NCBI GenBank assembly: GCA_028554795.2
Contig: JAPYKE020000270.1
Span: 699,501-763,500, forward strand
DNA from: Sinohyriopsis cumingii
Taxonomy: Eukaryota > Mollusca > Bivalvia > Unionida > Unionidae
DNA length: 64,000 bases
Direction: 5' to 3'
Positions within the stretch are counted from its first letter, which is position 1; every line of letters begins with the position of its first letter. Positions 48,039 to 56,927 of the stretch are shown in pieces. Made by a program: the position numbers and the translations under genes. The notes beneath the pieces are model-generated. The model saw only the letters and a program-made list of their open reading frames with translations, did not search any database and was not told where the DNA came from.

Positions 48039-48296
48039 TTACCGAGTGGGAAGACCTGTTTCCTCTAAAGCTTTTTGGTGAAAGAGTTGCGGTCGTTGCA
48101 AGAGTTGACCGTACGTTTGCGATTTTTCTGTTTCGGACAAATCTTGGCGATCCATCAAGGGCTGCAATTCGTGTTGAGACTGGGACATCTTGCTCAAACT
48201 GGGATTGGGAGGTAAATGCGGGGTGCGTTGTTCTTGCCAACGATAGTATTTCATCCATCGTTTGTAAGGCACTAAAGCTAGTTTTCGTCTTTCCAT
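48039..48296 (-). CDS. Polinton small conserved protein, 85 aa, intact
   Basis: An open frame from the ATG at 48,296 shows ALVPYKRWMKYYRWQEQR near the start, and SETEKSQTYGQLLQRPQLF with helices near the end. It lies 49 bp after the stop of the preceding KK-GG protein, whose last codons overlap a TATA-like ATAAAAAGG. I recall this pair of small genes next to each other in Polintons. Function unknown, probably virion- or DNA-associated. Confidence 0.6.
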   Translation of the reverse strand: MERRKLALVPYKRWMKYYRWQEQRTPHLPPNPSLSKMSQSQHELQPLMDRQDLSETEKSQTYGQLLQRPQLFHQKALEETGLPTR

Positions 48297-48344
48297 AAGA
48301 TGTCAGGAGTCAATTCTGAAATCTTGTGACCCCAAAGGGCCTTT

Positions 48345-48743
48345 TTATCTTGCTCCCACCAGTCCTCCGAACACGGTTCCCAAGACTCCTTTCAGTAATG
48401 GGCCTAACAAGAGGGGTAAAATTCCTCCTCGTTGGACCAACATCTTCTTTTAACGAATGGGGATTTTCTTTTGAACCATTTGGCGAAGAACGTGAAGATG
48501 TTTGCCTAAGCATTGTTTCTGGTGTTTGGACAAAGGGATCGTGCCTTTCAAAACGTTCAAACAACATTCACACACGGTATCTATGACCTCTTTGGAGGCT
48601 GTTTGAATGAGTTTTTTTCGTAGGGGTGGAGAAGCTTTGGACAGGACAGATAACATGTCCTAATGTTTGACTAAACTTGGAGGCAGTCCTTTCCTTTTGT
48701 TTCCTTGGGGTTTAGAAGAGGAATGTTTTCTGGAAGGTGACAT
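48345..48743 (-). pseudogene. Polinton small protein with KK-x-L-x-x-x-GG motif and hydrophobic C-terminus, broken
   Basis: Starts at the ATG at 48,743 with a basic, Ser-rich segment. An in-frame TAG occurs three codons before MLSVLSKASPPLRKKL. A helical Cys-containing region (VIDTVCECCLNVLKG, LSKHQKQCL) follows. After a frameshift at about 48,450 come KKMLVQRGG and a Gly/Leu-rich hydrophobic segment (LLLGPLLKGVLGTVFGGL). The K-K...GG motif followed by a membrane-like tail recurs in other small proteins of this element and is common in Polintons as I remember them. A membrane-interacting virion role is possible. Confidence 0.6.
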
Positions 48744-48819
48744 CTTTGCTTGTGGGATCCGGGACATTCACCAAACATACACTAACGTCGGTGTTTTAAT
48801 ACATGTCCTTTTATCTTTT

Positions 48820-49019
48820 TTTTTTGACTATTGGTGACAATGTTTTTTCCAAAATGCCATGGAATCCTCTCCTTTGTTGACGCTTCTTTTTCTTTGAAAG
48901 ACTGTATCTTTTCTTAGGGTAACGTCGATGCTTGGCTAAGAGCTTTGTCGGATGACGAGTCTGTCTTTATCTCTTTATTTTGTGACGATAGTGACGGTGT
49001 GCACTTCTTGGGGTGACAT
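48820..49019 (-). pseudogene. Very small basic (pX-like) protein, decayed
   Basis: An ATG at 49,019 follows TATAAAAAGG by about 35 bp but soon meets stops. Another frame of the same DNA reads a highly basic peptide (KLLAKHRRYPKKRYSLS, then KKKKRQQRRGFHGILEK) resembling the Arg/Lys-rich DNA-condensing peptides of adenovirus-type virions. Assignment is by composition only. Confidence 0.45.
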
Positions 49020-49062
49020 CTTTTGGAAGTTCACTGATACCCCTACTTTGCCGCAGGCCTTT

Positions 49063-49707
49063 TTATACTGGAACGCGTCGCCACTGATTGTCCTTACGTC
49101 GTATTAACTTGAGGACAGGCATTACACGTCGTGCAGGGGTACGCAACGGACTAAATCGAGCCAGTTCTTGCTTGGACAAATCCAGCAAACTTTGTAACAT
49201 GCCCGATCTCTCTTTGACTTTGATTTTGGGAGAAGGTACTTTGTGAGCAGCGGCCACTGCCGCTAAAGAGCAGGGTCCTGCCACTGGAGAAATTTTTGGT
49301 GTCATCAATGGAGAAGTTCTTGGTGTTATCAACGTCTCCAAGTACTTCTCAGTTCTTGGTGTCATCAACGGAGAAGTGAATGAACCTGAGGCTACCGGAG
49401 ACGTGGTCACCGTCCTTGCAGGTCGTGGTTTGCGAGTGCAAGGTTGCGTCCTGGCCGAAGTGCCTCTCTTGCGACTAGTTTTCTGTGGGCTTTTCGTTTT
49501 CTGGGGACTTTTCCTCTGCTTCTTTTTCTGGGTGCTTTTCTTTTTCCGTGCTGGTGACCGGTAAGAGGACGGTCCCGCCACTGGAGAAGTTCTTGGAGAC
49601 ACGGGTCTCTTTGGAGACCTGGTCTTGCCACCGTGGCTCTTTTTCGTCTTCTTGGAGCTTCGTTTGGCTTTTTCTTGGGGAGAACTTTGGGAGCATTGGG
49701 ATCTCAT
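49063..49707 (-). CDS. Lys/Ser/Pro-rich core-like DNA-binding protein, about 214 aa, intact
   Basis: An open frame, with likely start ATG 49,707 (MRSQCSQSS), overlaps the preceding gene's TGA as ATGA. The frame is open further upstream to 49,752. It is very basic, with repeated short motifs: SPVAGP twice or more, TPRTSPLMTP twice, KSPQK twice. This resembles histone H1-type or adenovirus core proteins that compact DNA. A more ordinary C-terminus (LQSLLDLSKQELARF) ends at a TAA that is part of the next gene's TATAAAAAGG box. Repeats of SP/TP could be kinase sites. The absence of stops over 214 codons is notable in a dead element. Confidence 0.65.
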   Translation of the reverse strand: MRSQCSQSSPQEKAKRSSKKTKKSHGGKTRSPKRPVSPRTSPVAGPSSYRSPARKKKSTQKKKQRKSPQKTKSPQKTSRKRGTSARTQPCTRKPRPARTVTTSPVASGSFTSPLMTPRTEKYLETLITPRTSPLMTPKISPVAGPCSLAAVAAAHKVPSPKIKVKERSGMLQSLLDLSKQELARFSPLRTPARRVMPVLKLIRRKDNQWRRVPV

Positions 49708-50030
49708 CTTAAGAGAGAGCGAATGATGACACCTCCTAGAGTACCGCCTCATCCAGGTTTCAAAATGATTTGTTTTTTGGTCTGAGTGTCGATGCGGAGA
49801 TCGGCTAGTTGGGTCAAAGCGACTTTGTGTCGATCAAAAGATCATTTGATTTGATGAGGAATCTGAATGATCCCTTGTAGTAATTGACGTGCTGTCACCG
49901 TGAACCATCGTAAAACGTCTTTGAGACTGGCTTCTAAGACACGAGCCCGTATTTGTGGATGTTTTTCTCAACTGATGCCATATAAGGCACGAATCAATTT
50001 GACGGGAAGATGCGACTGAAGGGACGTCAT
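49704..50030 (-). pseudogene. Polinton small protein with KK-x-I-L motif, three in-frame TGA stops
   Basis: From the ATG at 50,030: SLQSHLPVKLIRALYGI, then a stop; RVLEASLKDVLRWFTVTA, then a stop; HKVALTQLADLRIDTQTKK and QIILKPG, then a stop; and finally GGTLGGVIIRSL. All three stops are TGA and there is no frameshift across about 108 codons. The ending recalls the KK-L-GG motif of the gene at 48,345-48,743. The promoter box CTATAAAAAC overlaps the end of the ATPase gene. Confidence 0.6.
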
Positions 50031-50070
50031 GTTCAAGCTGTGCGAGACAGGCGAAAAGTGTCTAATGTTT

Positions 50071-50777
50071 TTATAGATTTTGTGTGGGGTTAAGTCGAGG
50101 ACGGAAACGTGTACAGGACAAGTCCTCCGTCTTGGCACCATTGGTGAAACAATTTTGTACGAAATCGCAAATCATCGTGGTAGTAGGTTTCAAATCGACG
50201 ATTAAATAAGCGTGTGGAGTTTGAGTGGCATCGTCGTACGCCTGAGTGAGCCAAGGCGTTCCTAACTGTTTGGCTAAGACTTTTAAACAAGACTACGTAA
50301 TGAGCATTGAGACTAATGGTACGATGGGTTTTACTTTGTTGAAACAAATTTTGAGTGATGTAAACGACACTGGCATTACGATGATCCCTTTGCGTGGAAA
50401 GCAAAGTTTAATTTCTTCTTCTTCTCCTAACATGTGGTCGAAAATGACGAAATGGGTTTGACGGGAGTCAGAGACGAGTCCGTCGTCTTTTTTAGGAATG
50501 CCTTCCACAAACACGATGCAATCGCCTTGACATTCTCGCAAGAAGCTGTACGCCGATTGCCACTCTTTGTAACACCACACGATGCGTTGAGGTGTACGAT
50601 CGATCAAATGATGTTTATGTTCGATCAAACGTTTGACAAATTCTGTTTTGCCTGAACCGCTAGGTAAAGCAATGAGCATGTTAAAGGGATGGCGAAGTAC
50701 AATACCTGCCGACTGGTACGATCTAAGTGTTCGTCGATGACTTTGACAGTTGAGGAAGAGGGAGCAGAGGTAGCCAT
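50071..50777 (-). pseudogene. A32-like (FtsK/HerA-type) genome-packaging ATPase, broken
   Basis: The enzyme pumps DNA into the capsid. From the ATG at 50,777 a short N-terminus (KVIDEHLDRTSRQ) is followed by a frameshift into LRHPFNMLIALPSGSGKTEF (Walker A, P-loop intact), a TPQRIVWCYKEWQ strand, and THFVIFDHML at the Walker B position, where the second acidic residue is His. A second frameshift leads to VVYITQNLFQQS (sensor Q-N motif) and ISLNAHYVVLFK. A third leads to the C-terminal AYDDATQTPHAYLIVDL and the stop at 50,071. Three frameshifts and the altered Walker B make it non-functional. Confidence 0.88.
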
Positions 50778-50836
50778 AGTGATAGGAATGTCATTTGTGA
50801 CACGAAAACAGACAAGACAAGAGTTTATATACTTTT

Positions 50837-51160
50837 TCAGGACACATTTATTGAATGTTTTAAACATGAACACGAAAGACAAAAATACACAAAAAGCCAA
50901 TGGCGTAAGTATAACAATAAAAGGCACATGAAAACGATCAACGTGGAATAGAAACAAGTTTCTGTACAAAATGTTTTGGGTAATGTTCTGACCAGTTCTA
51001 TAGGGGGTAAGGCCACACACGTGTCCTCCCGAAAGGGTCTTTCAGGAATGTCCACGACAGTTCTGTCTGAGTGACGAGTTCTTCTTCTGTTACTGTCACT
51101 AACACAGGTTGAAAAGTGACTTATTTTGTTGGACGTTGAAAGGAAGGATCACAACTCTCG
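50837..51160 (-). CDS. Possible small membrane protein
   Basis: A minus-strand frame gives a polar N-part (VDIPERPFREDTCVALPP) and a long hydrophobic segment (FYSTLIVFMCLLLLYL and following), ending at TGA 50,837 next to an AATAAA on the same strand. No good ATG was found, so the start is uncertain. It could be the 3' end of a decayed gene. Weak support. Confidence 0.35.
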
Positions 51161-51554
51161 AGCATACTGGGCCACTTCTTGGGTCGAAGCCTCAAAACCC
51201 CCTTTTTTCCAGGCACGTACATCTGTCCAGTGGGGGTGTAAGTCTCAAGCTACACACATAAACATCGTCATACACGTCTTCGGTAGCTAAAAGTTGACGA
51301 ATCTTTTTTCCTGTAGAGGTCGAGAAGTATCCAGGCCATTTGGGTTGTAAGTACTGTTCGTAAAGAGTCCACCAGCAATCGGCTGGTAAACGAATTCCCG
51401 GAAAACAAGTCACTAAGACACACACCACTTGTCGACCCAAATTGATTGGATACAGTTCTTGTAATAATTGATGGTAATGATTCACTGTTTGAATATGGTC
51501 ATTGAGTTCCTTCCATGGAATCTGTTCAATCACATGTGATAAAAGTCGTGGCAT
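51110..51554 (-). pseudogene. Unknown Polinton gene, about 140 codons, one frameshift
   Basis: The ATG at 51,554 lies 13 bp after a TATAAAAATAGG box. The first 90 codons read a helical, Trp/Tyr/Leu-rich protein (SHVIEQIPWKELNDHI, RQVVCVLVTCFPGIRLPA). A frameshift near 51,265 separates it from a likely C-terminal part in another frame (VPGKKGGFEASTQEVAQ). No family recognised. Confidence 0.5.
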
Positions 51555-51636
51555 GACAGCCTATTTTTATACTCTCTTTGTTTCGGAAACAATACACGTA
51601 CTTTCTAGCCAGAGATCTTCGTTCTCCAGTTGGAAA

Positions 51637-52044
51637 TTAAAATGCTCCAAACTGTAACCTAAAATTCAAACCTCGTTTACATAAAAATATTTCAAATCTA
51701 AATTCAAACCTTTTGTCTTCCGCTAAGCAGATTCCAAGTAATAGACCTTTGTAATCCTTTAACTCGTCTTCCTCAATGCGTTGCTCTAAGTGAATCTCGA
51801 AGTAGCCAAAATGATGAACATTTCGATCATTCACTAACTCAAAGTGTTGAACAAAGTCTGACCACTGAAACAATTTCTGACGAATCAGTTCTCCTATATC
51901 ATTCAGGTACCAGTGGTTCAAGCACCTGTGACGTAACGGATGCAATTGTTCTTTACCATTCACTTGTGTTTTGACCAGTTCTCGGTAAATGCGTTCTCTC
52001 AATTCCACAGGCAAGTTTCGAATGTTCTCTAACAAAGTATCCAT
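51637..52044 (-). CDS. Small F-box-like paralogue 1, 135 aa, intact
   Basis: From the ATG at 52,044: MDTLLENIRNLPVELRERIY resembles the start of an F-box helix bundle (L-P-x-E-L-x-x-x-I). Then come HPLRHRCLNHWYLNDI, an F/W-rich centre and a charged IEEDELKDYKGLLLG segment. It is open to the end. It is clearly paralogous to the gene at 52,144-52,511, with the same motifs in the same order. If the F-box reading is right, it could recruit host SCF ubiquitin ligase, but this is inference from a short motif. Confidence 0.6.
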   Translation of the reverse strand: MDTLLENIRNLPVELRERIYRELVKTQVNGKEQLHPLRHRCLNHWYLNDIGELIRQKLFQWSDFVQHFELVNDRNVHHFGYFEIHLEQRIEEDELKDYKGLLLGICLAEDKRFEFRFEIFLCKRGLNFRLQFGAF

Positions 52045-52143
52045 GAATAGGTCATACTAAATCCTCTTTTGTCTGACACAATAAATGTACCGTTTGCACA
52101 GACATGGTTTTACTTCAGTGTCGAATTTAAATCGTTTCGTCAC

Positions 52144-52511
52144 TTATTTACACATTACAATTCGTACAGTAGTTTCCTCTATCACTAAGCTGACATTGTG
52201 TAAAAGATGTTGGTAAGTCTTTAACTCTTCCTCTGGAATTCGATGCAGTAAGTTTACAATGTAGTACATAGAATCATCAATAGCAAACCAAACCTTTTTT
52301 ACACCATAGGGTCGTTCATGAATATCTGTCCTATGGAACACTTTCAACTGAATCAGTCCTTGTAGAGCATTAAGGTACCAATGATTTAAAAATTGGTGAC
52401 GTAACGGATGCAATTGTTCTTTACGTTTCACTTGTACTTTGACAGTTCTCGGTAAATGCGTTCTCTCAACTCCACAGGCAAAGCACGAATGTTCTCTTGT
52501 AAAGTATCCAT
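52144..52511 (-). pseudogene. Small F-box-like paralogue 2, one frameshift
   Basis: The ATG at 52,511 opens MDTLQENIRALPVELRERIY, nearly identical to paralogue 1. A one-base indel after about 25 codons shifts the frame. The remainder (KEQLHPLRHQFLNHWYL, IPEEELKTYQHLLHN) continues to TAA at 52,144. It is a tandem duplicate of the gene immediately to its left. Confidence 0.65.
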
Positions 52512-52519
52512 GAAGAGGT

Positions 52520-52928
52520 CAATCCGTACAATTCACAATCTTCTCCTACAGCAATAGTAATCCACATAACGAGTAATTTCTGGCCACTGCCACTCAGGGT
52601 AACGTCCAAGAATGCCATGGAAATATTTTTATGTAAACGGTCTAAAGCGATATAATAGGACGAATGCACACTTGACCCAGAGAAATCTAACAAAATGGTT
52701 GACTTTTTTCACTTTCATCTTGTGAATTTCTCGACACAAAAGTTATACAGTTACCCATTGAGATTTCACTCTGGCAAGCCCCTGCCAAACTTCCTTGTAA
52801 ATCTTCTCTTGCAGTAATTTAGGTAATGATTCAATATCATTGTTGAAATGAAGTTTGAATACTGGTCTCGGTGATGTCCAACATTTGACTCCTAGCCCAT
52901 CTGGTTTCTTCTTCTTCTTCAACGACAT
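52520..52928 (-). pseudogene. Diverged third paralogue, decayed
   Basis: The ATG at 52,928 gives a Lys-rich start and then FNNDIESLPKLLQEKIYKEV, which has the same L-P...I-Y pattern as paralogues 1 and 2. It stops at 52,743. Further conserved-looking pieces in other frames (ITRYVDYYC in one) reach about 52,520. It overlaps the end of the BIR gene. Confidence 0.45.
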
Positions 52929-53549
52929 GGTAAGTTACTTCAATGTCTCGTTCCCACCAAGGGTAAGTAATGACAATTCGGCCGAATCTTGTGGTTCCCA
53001 GTTGTGAAGTGACACACCGCAACTGAAGCACTTGACTTTATCCCCTTCGCCTAAATAGAAAAATCCGGCTCTGGCTAATTCTTCAAGGGTTGGTCCTCGC
53101 AGATACTTAGGCCATTTTCCTTTGAACGATTGAAGATGATTTTCAAAGTCGCAGTATCCAGACAAACGCACAGGGAACGAATATTCGTCTTTAGCAGGTT
53201 CGTTCCGATGAGGGAAGGGTGACATGGACAGGAGTTTGCTCAAGGCTGGATGACAACCGTCGGGAGGTAGACATGAAGGTTGACATCCACATTGACCATG
53301 AAACCCAATAAAGTGCCCACGATGACCAGGGACATCGATTTTGCATCCCTCAGGCTTGTCACGTACAGCATCACTTTCCATGATAGGGATAGTGACACTA
53401 AAGTTCCCATGATGCTTTACGGCATCGCTAAGGTCACAACGTATAGCATCTCTCCCATCGCAAGGCTCACAATCGCATTCTACTTCAGAGGCCCCAAACT
53501 TGAATTGTGCCTGTCTGAACTTGTTTTGTATTTCTCTGAAAGTATTCAT
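52837..53549 (-). pseudogene. BIR-domain (inhibitor-of-apoptosis-type) protein, frameshifted
   Basis: The first ATG is at 53,549. A Cys-rich N-terminal region (about residues 25-115: CDCEPCDGRDAI, CGCQPSCLPPDGC) precedes one BIR domain: RLSGYCDFENHLQSF, WPKYLRG, LARAGFFYLGEGDKVKCFSC and LHNWEPQDSA. The two first zinc Cys (C-x-x-C) are intact. A frameshift near 52,990 then moves the reading, and in the next frame the expected His and last Cys ligands are replaced (TYPWWERD). BIR proteins bind and block caspases. A host-derived anti-apoptotic role is inferred. The promoter box TATATAAAAAGG lies in the last codons of the polymerase gene. Confidence 0.78.
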
Positions 53550-53594
53550 CTTTTTCACTTGGTCTTGGTAGTCACAAGGAACTATCGATCTTGC

Positions 53595-56500
53595 CTAGGG
53601 TTCCTTTTTATATACAGACCAATACCGACGTATCCATACGGTAGCGAAAAAATGATTGGGAAGTCGCACTCGCTTCTGGTACACGATTTGATAGACTTTT
53701 TCCAAGAGTCGACTCACGATTTGGTGAGTGGGTAAACGTACAATCTTGTTGGGCTGATAGGTGGTCACTTTAAAGAGTTCATCTTTTCCAGACTGCAAGG
53801 CTTCTTTCAATACGCCAAAGTTCACCATTCGACTTGTACGATAATTCAGAGTCAATCATTTCACTTTACACTTCGTGTTCACTTCTCCTTGTTTGTCCCG
53901 GTATTCGTAGCCGTAATTGTTAGGACCGCCACTTGCGAAACTTAGAATCTTGTCGTCATGGCGCTCGTCTGTCCAGGGTCCTAAACGGTCTCCTTCGATG
54001 CCAGGGTGCTGTTGACTTGGTGATCGATGTAAATGCAACTGTCCGGGTCAAAGTACAGGACACGTTCCCCTAACAGTTCTAAAGCTTCGTACAATTTTAA
54101 GCGAGCATGAGCTGTCACGTAAGCCGCAATGATGACATTTCCAAAGGGGTCAGCTTCTACAAAGTCCAGATCTTCTTCGTCATTCACTAAGATCAAATCC
54201 TCACGAACGACGTCCACGTGTTTGATTAATTTGGTTTTGTCGTGAATCATCTGGAAGTAGCGTGAAGGTTCTGTCAAATATTCAGTCTTGGGTAAACACG
54301 GTCGTTTTGCCATTTTACCCCACAAGCAATTTAACATCACTTTGGCAAACGATCGCCTGCCTTCGTTTTTTTCGATGTGATCTAAAGAGATGCCTTCTTG
54401 TTCCCAGTATTTCTCTTTGAATTTAATTTGGTCTTCGGGAGTGTAACACCAGGACGGATAGCCACTGGCTTCTTGCTTCAGTTTCAAAAAGCCATCCACG
54501 TAGTCTGCGAAAATGCCTTTCTGAGTGGGGTTACCCTTGTGGCATTGTTGTGTCTTGGGAAAATGGCAAATTTCGTACACTTCTAACAGTTGGTATCCCA
54601 TGTCCATAGCTTTAAACAATTCTGCGCTGACCCAGTTTCCCGTCAAGGCGCGTTCTTCCTGGGTGTAATGACAAGGTTGGTCTTGGTTGCACGTTTCGGC
54701 ACATGTACGACACAACGGAAACATCCGTTTGCCTTGACAATGGTGAGGTAAGACGGGATGCTACAAGTCGGTGGGAGGCAACACTTTGCACTTGATCAAG
54801 CCTTCGTATTGTCGAATGTTGGTCAGGTCGATGTGTTCTGTCAACAATTGTTGGTGCCCTGCAGGAAAGCGACAATATTTGCACACGTAGGGATACAGCG
54901 AACACACCTCTAAGTATTTCATTTCTTCTCCTTTCTCTTCGTCGGTTTCATACAGCAAACAGGTGGCATTGGTTCTTCCTCCGTACATACTATCCCTCGG
55001 ATTCAGGGAGTCCATGAACTGGTAGCTTTACACGAGGCGTTTAAACTCGGGATCGATTTTCAAACGGTGATCGTACTCGTGTTCCCACATTTCCTCCACT
55101 TGGTATCCTTGCTGTTCTAACTTTAGGCGTCGCTGACAAGTGGTCTGGTACAAGTCTTCCATGGCTCGATGTAAAAACTGATTTTTAGTACCACGGTTAG
55201 GGTAACAGACGGGACATCCGTGAAATAAGCAACCGTTAAACTCGTACACGATCTTGGGGTTTTCTAAGTCCCAACCATCGACCGAATACGTTCCTATGGT
55301 CTTTTCGCCACCTCCGTTGCGGGCATGCTGAATCCATTTGTCTTCTTTGTCGCACAAGTAATGTAACCAGTGTAGGGCTTTGACCGAGTACTGACGTTTG
55401 ACATAGTTGGTCGATGAGGACTGATGACAGCCACGGTGTTTTCAGGCATGAATCGTTGTCTGTACACTAAGGAACATGCTTTGGCAATGGTGCAAGCTTC
55501 TTTCAAAGGATCGACCCCTCCGTGTTCCATGAACAGTTCTCGAAATTTTCCACAGCAACCTCGTAAAATGTCCACGTCGGAACGACAATACTTTAACATT
55601 TCTTCCTGAAAGTCAAAAGGGTCCGAGGCATTAGTCTGGTACCAAGCGTATAAAGCTTCTCGTCGTTCGGTACGCATGTTGTCGGGGTCATAATAGTTAA
55701 CCTCAGGCAAGTGGGGTAGAAAGGCATGTTGATTGGCTTCGGTATTGAAAAAGTGTGGAAAATACCCTTTAGTCATTTCTGTCATTCCAAACGTTTTAGG
55801 CATTCGACTCAAAGGCATGGCTAAATAGCTCATCGAATCTTTAAACTGTACTTTTCCCACTTGGATGAAAATGAGTTTGGCTCCGTTCAAAGTGACTTTA
55901 GGACGTTCGGTGCCTTGTTCCGTATAGTATCTGAGAAGAAACTGTCCATCGTATCCCGAGAAATTATGAGCCATCACCGTGGCATGACGATGACAATCTC
56001 CGTAACGTTTGATGTCCTCTTGGCTCCATGTCTTGTCAATGGGGTCTACGACCCATTGGGCAAATTCGGGTAGCGTGTGAGATCCCCGAAAGATTTTTTC
56101 ACGCCCTCCAGGAATCTTGCTGCAGTGAGGGCAATGACTGAAGATGGGTTCTTGAACGCACTTCTCACACACTTGATGAGCCACACAGAAATTAGGAATG
56201 TGAATGCCAGTCTCTTGCATGCATTCGAAATTGAAAAAGATGAAATTGCCTTTCTTGTTGGGGTTGGTACTTTTGCATGTAGCATTGATGTTCCAAGTCC
56301 ACGATTCGGTGACTAATGGGACATTTTTTCTTTCCTCAACATACGTGAAACTTGGCACTATTCTTATGTATGCCTTGTTCACACGTAGGGCACAATCTCA
56401 AGAGTTGACATGCACTTTTCTGTTTTGAAATTATCGCTTGAGTGTGGTGAACAAAGAATCCCACATCTCGGTGATAAACCCTTCTGCTTTCTCTAACGGT

Positions 56501-56794
56501 ATTTCGGACTTTGAAATCTTTAAACTTCACCGTGTATTTGTAAGCCGTGGTTCTAAATTTTCTAGAATAACGCTTTTCCGTCTCTCGAATGGAATAGTAC
56601 TTTTCAGGGTTGACAAAAGGTGGTGATATCTGATTAGAAGAAAACTCTCTGGGTTTGGACTATGGTTCACTCATGTCCTCTTCAAAATCACTGGCATGAA
56701 TTTGTGCCAAGACTTCAGCCCTGGTACATAGAGATAGATCAAGTTTCTGCCCCTTACTTTCTTCATTCTTCTCGAGTGAATTGGATCGTTTCAT
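53595..56794 (-). pseudogene. Protein-primed family B DNA polymerase (pPolB), heavily broken
   Basis: This would replicate the element from its protein-capped ends. The first ATG is at 56,794. The N-terminal region is about 300 residues. The exonuclease has FFNFECMQETG (ExoI, with Asn where the catalytic Asp is usual), AHNFSGYDGQFLLRYY (ExoII) and YCRSDVDILRG (ExoIII). Then come GCLFHGCPVC, palm motif A EVCSLYPYV (Glu for Asp), motif B region FAKVMLNCLWGKMA, and motif C LYFDPDSCIYI (Pro replacing the usual Thr). In-frame stops lie at 56,660, 56,336, 55,028, 54,761 and 53,856, with frameshifts near 56,335, 55,390 and 54,020. Length and motif order are otherwise complete. Confidence 0.92.
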
Positions 56795-56927
56795 CTTGAC
56801 TGCAAAAAGTCAAATGACTAAAGTTTAAACACCATGTGTTACCTTACAGCCATGACAGAGCAGCGTATATAAAGGGTGTGTGTCTTGTCCTTCCACTATT
56901 CGTTTCACTCTCAAACCGAGCACAACG
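56795..56927. promoter_or_regulatory. Divergent promoter with one shared TATA box
   Basis: GCGTATATAAAGGG at about 56,870 reads TATATAAA to the right and TTTATATA to the left. It sits about 50 bp before the zinc-knuckle ATG (56,928) and about 80 bp before the polymerase ATG (56,794). On the polymerase side a GTAAGGT...TTTTTGCAG pair could mark a short 5'-UTR intron, but this is unproven. Confidence 0.55.

Noticed and set aside
49376..49712. Plus-strand Phe/Ser-rich ORFs
   Set aside because: Antisense of the Lys/Ser/Pro-rich core protein.
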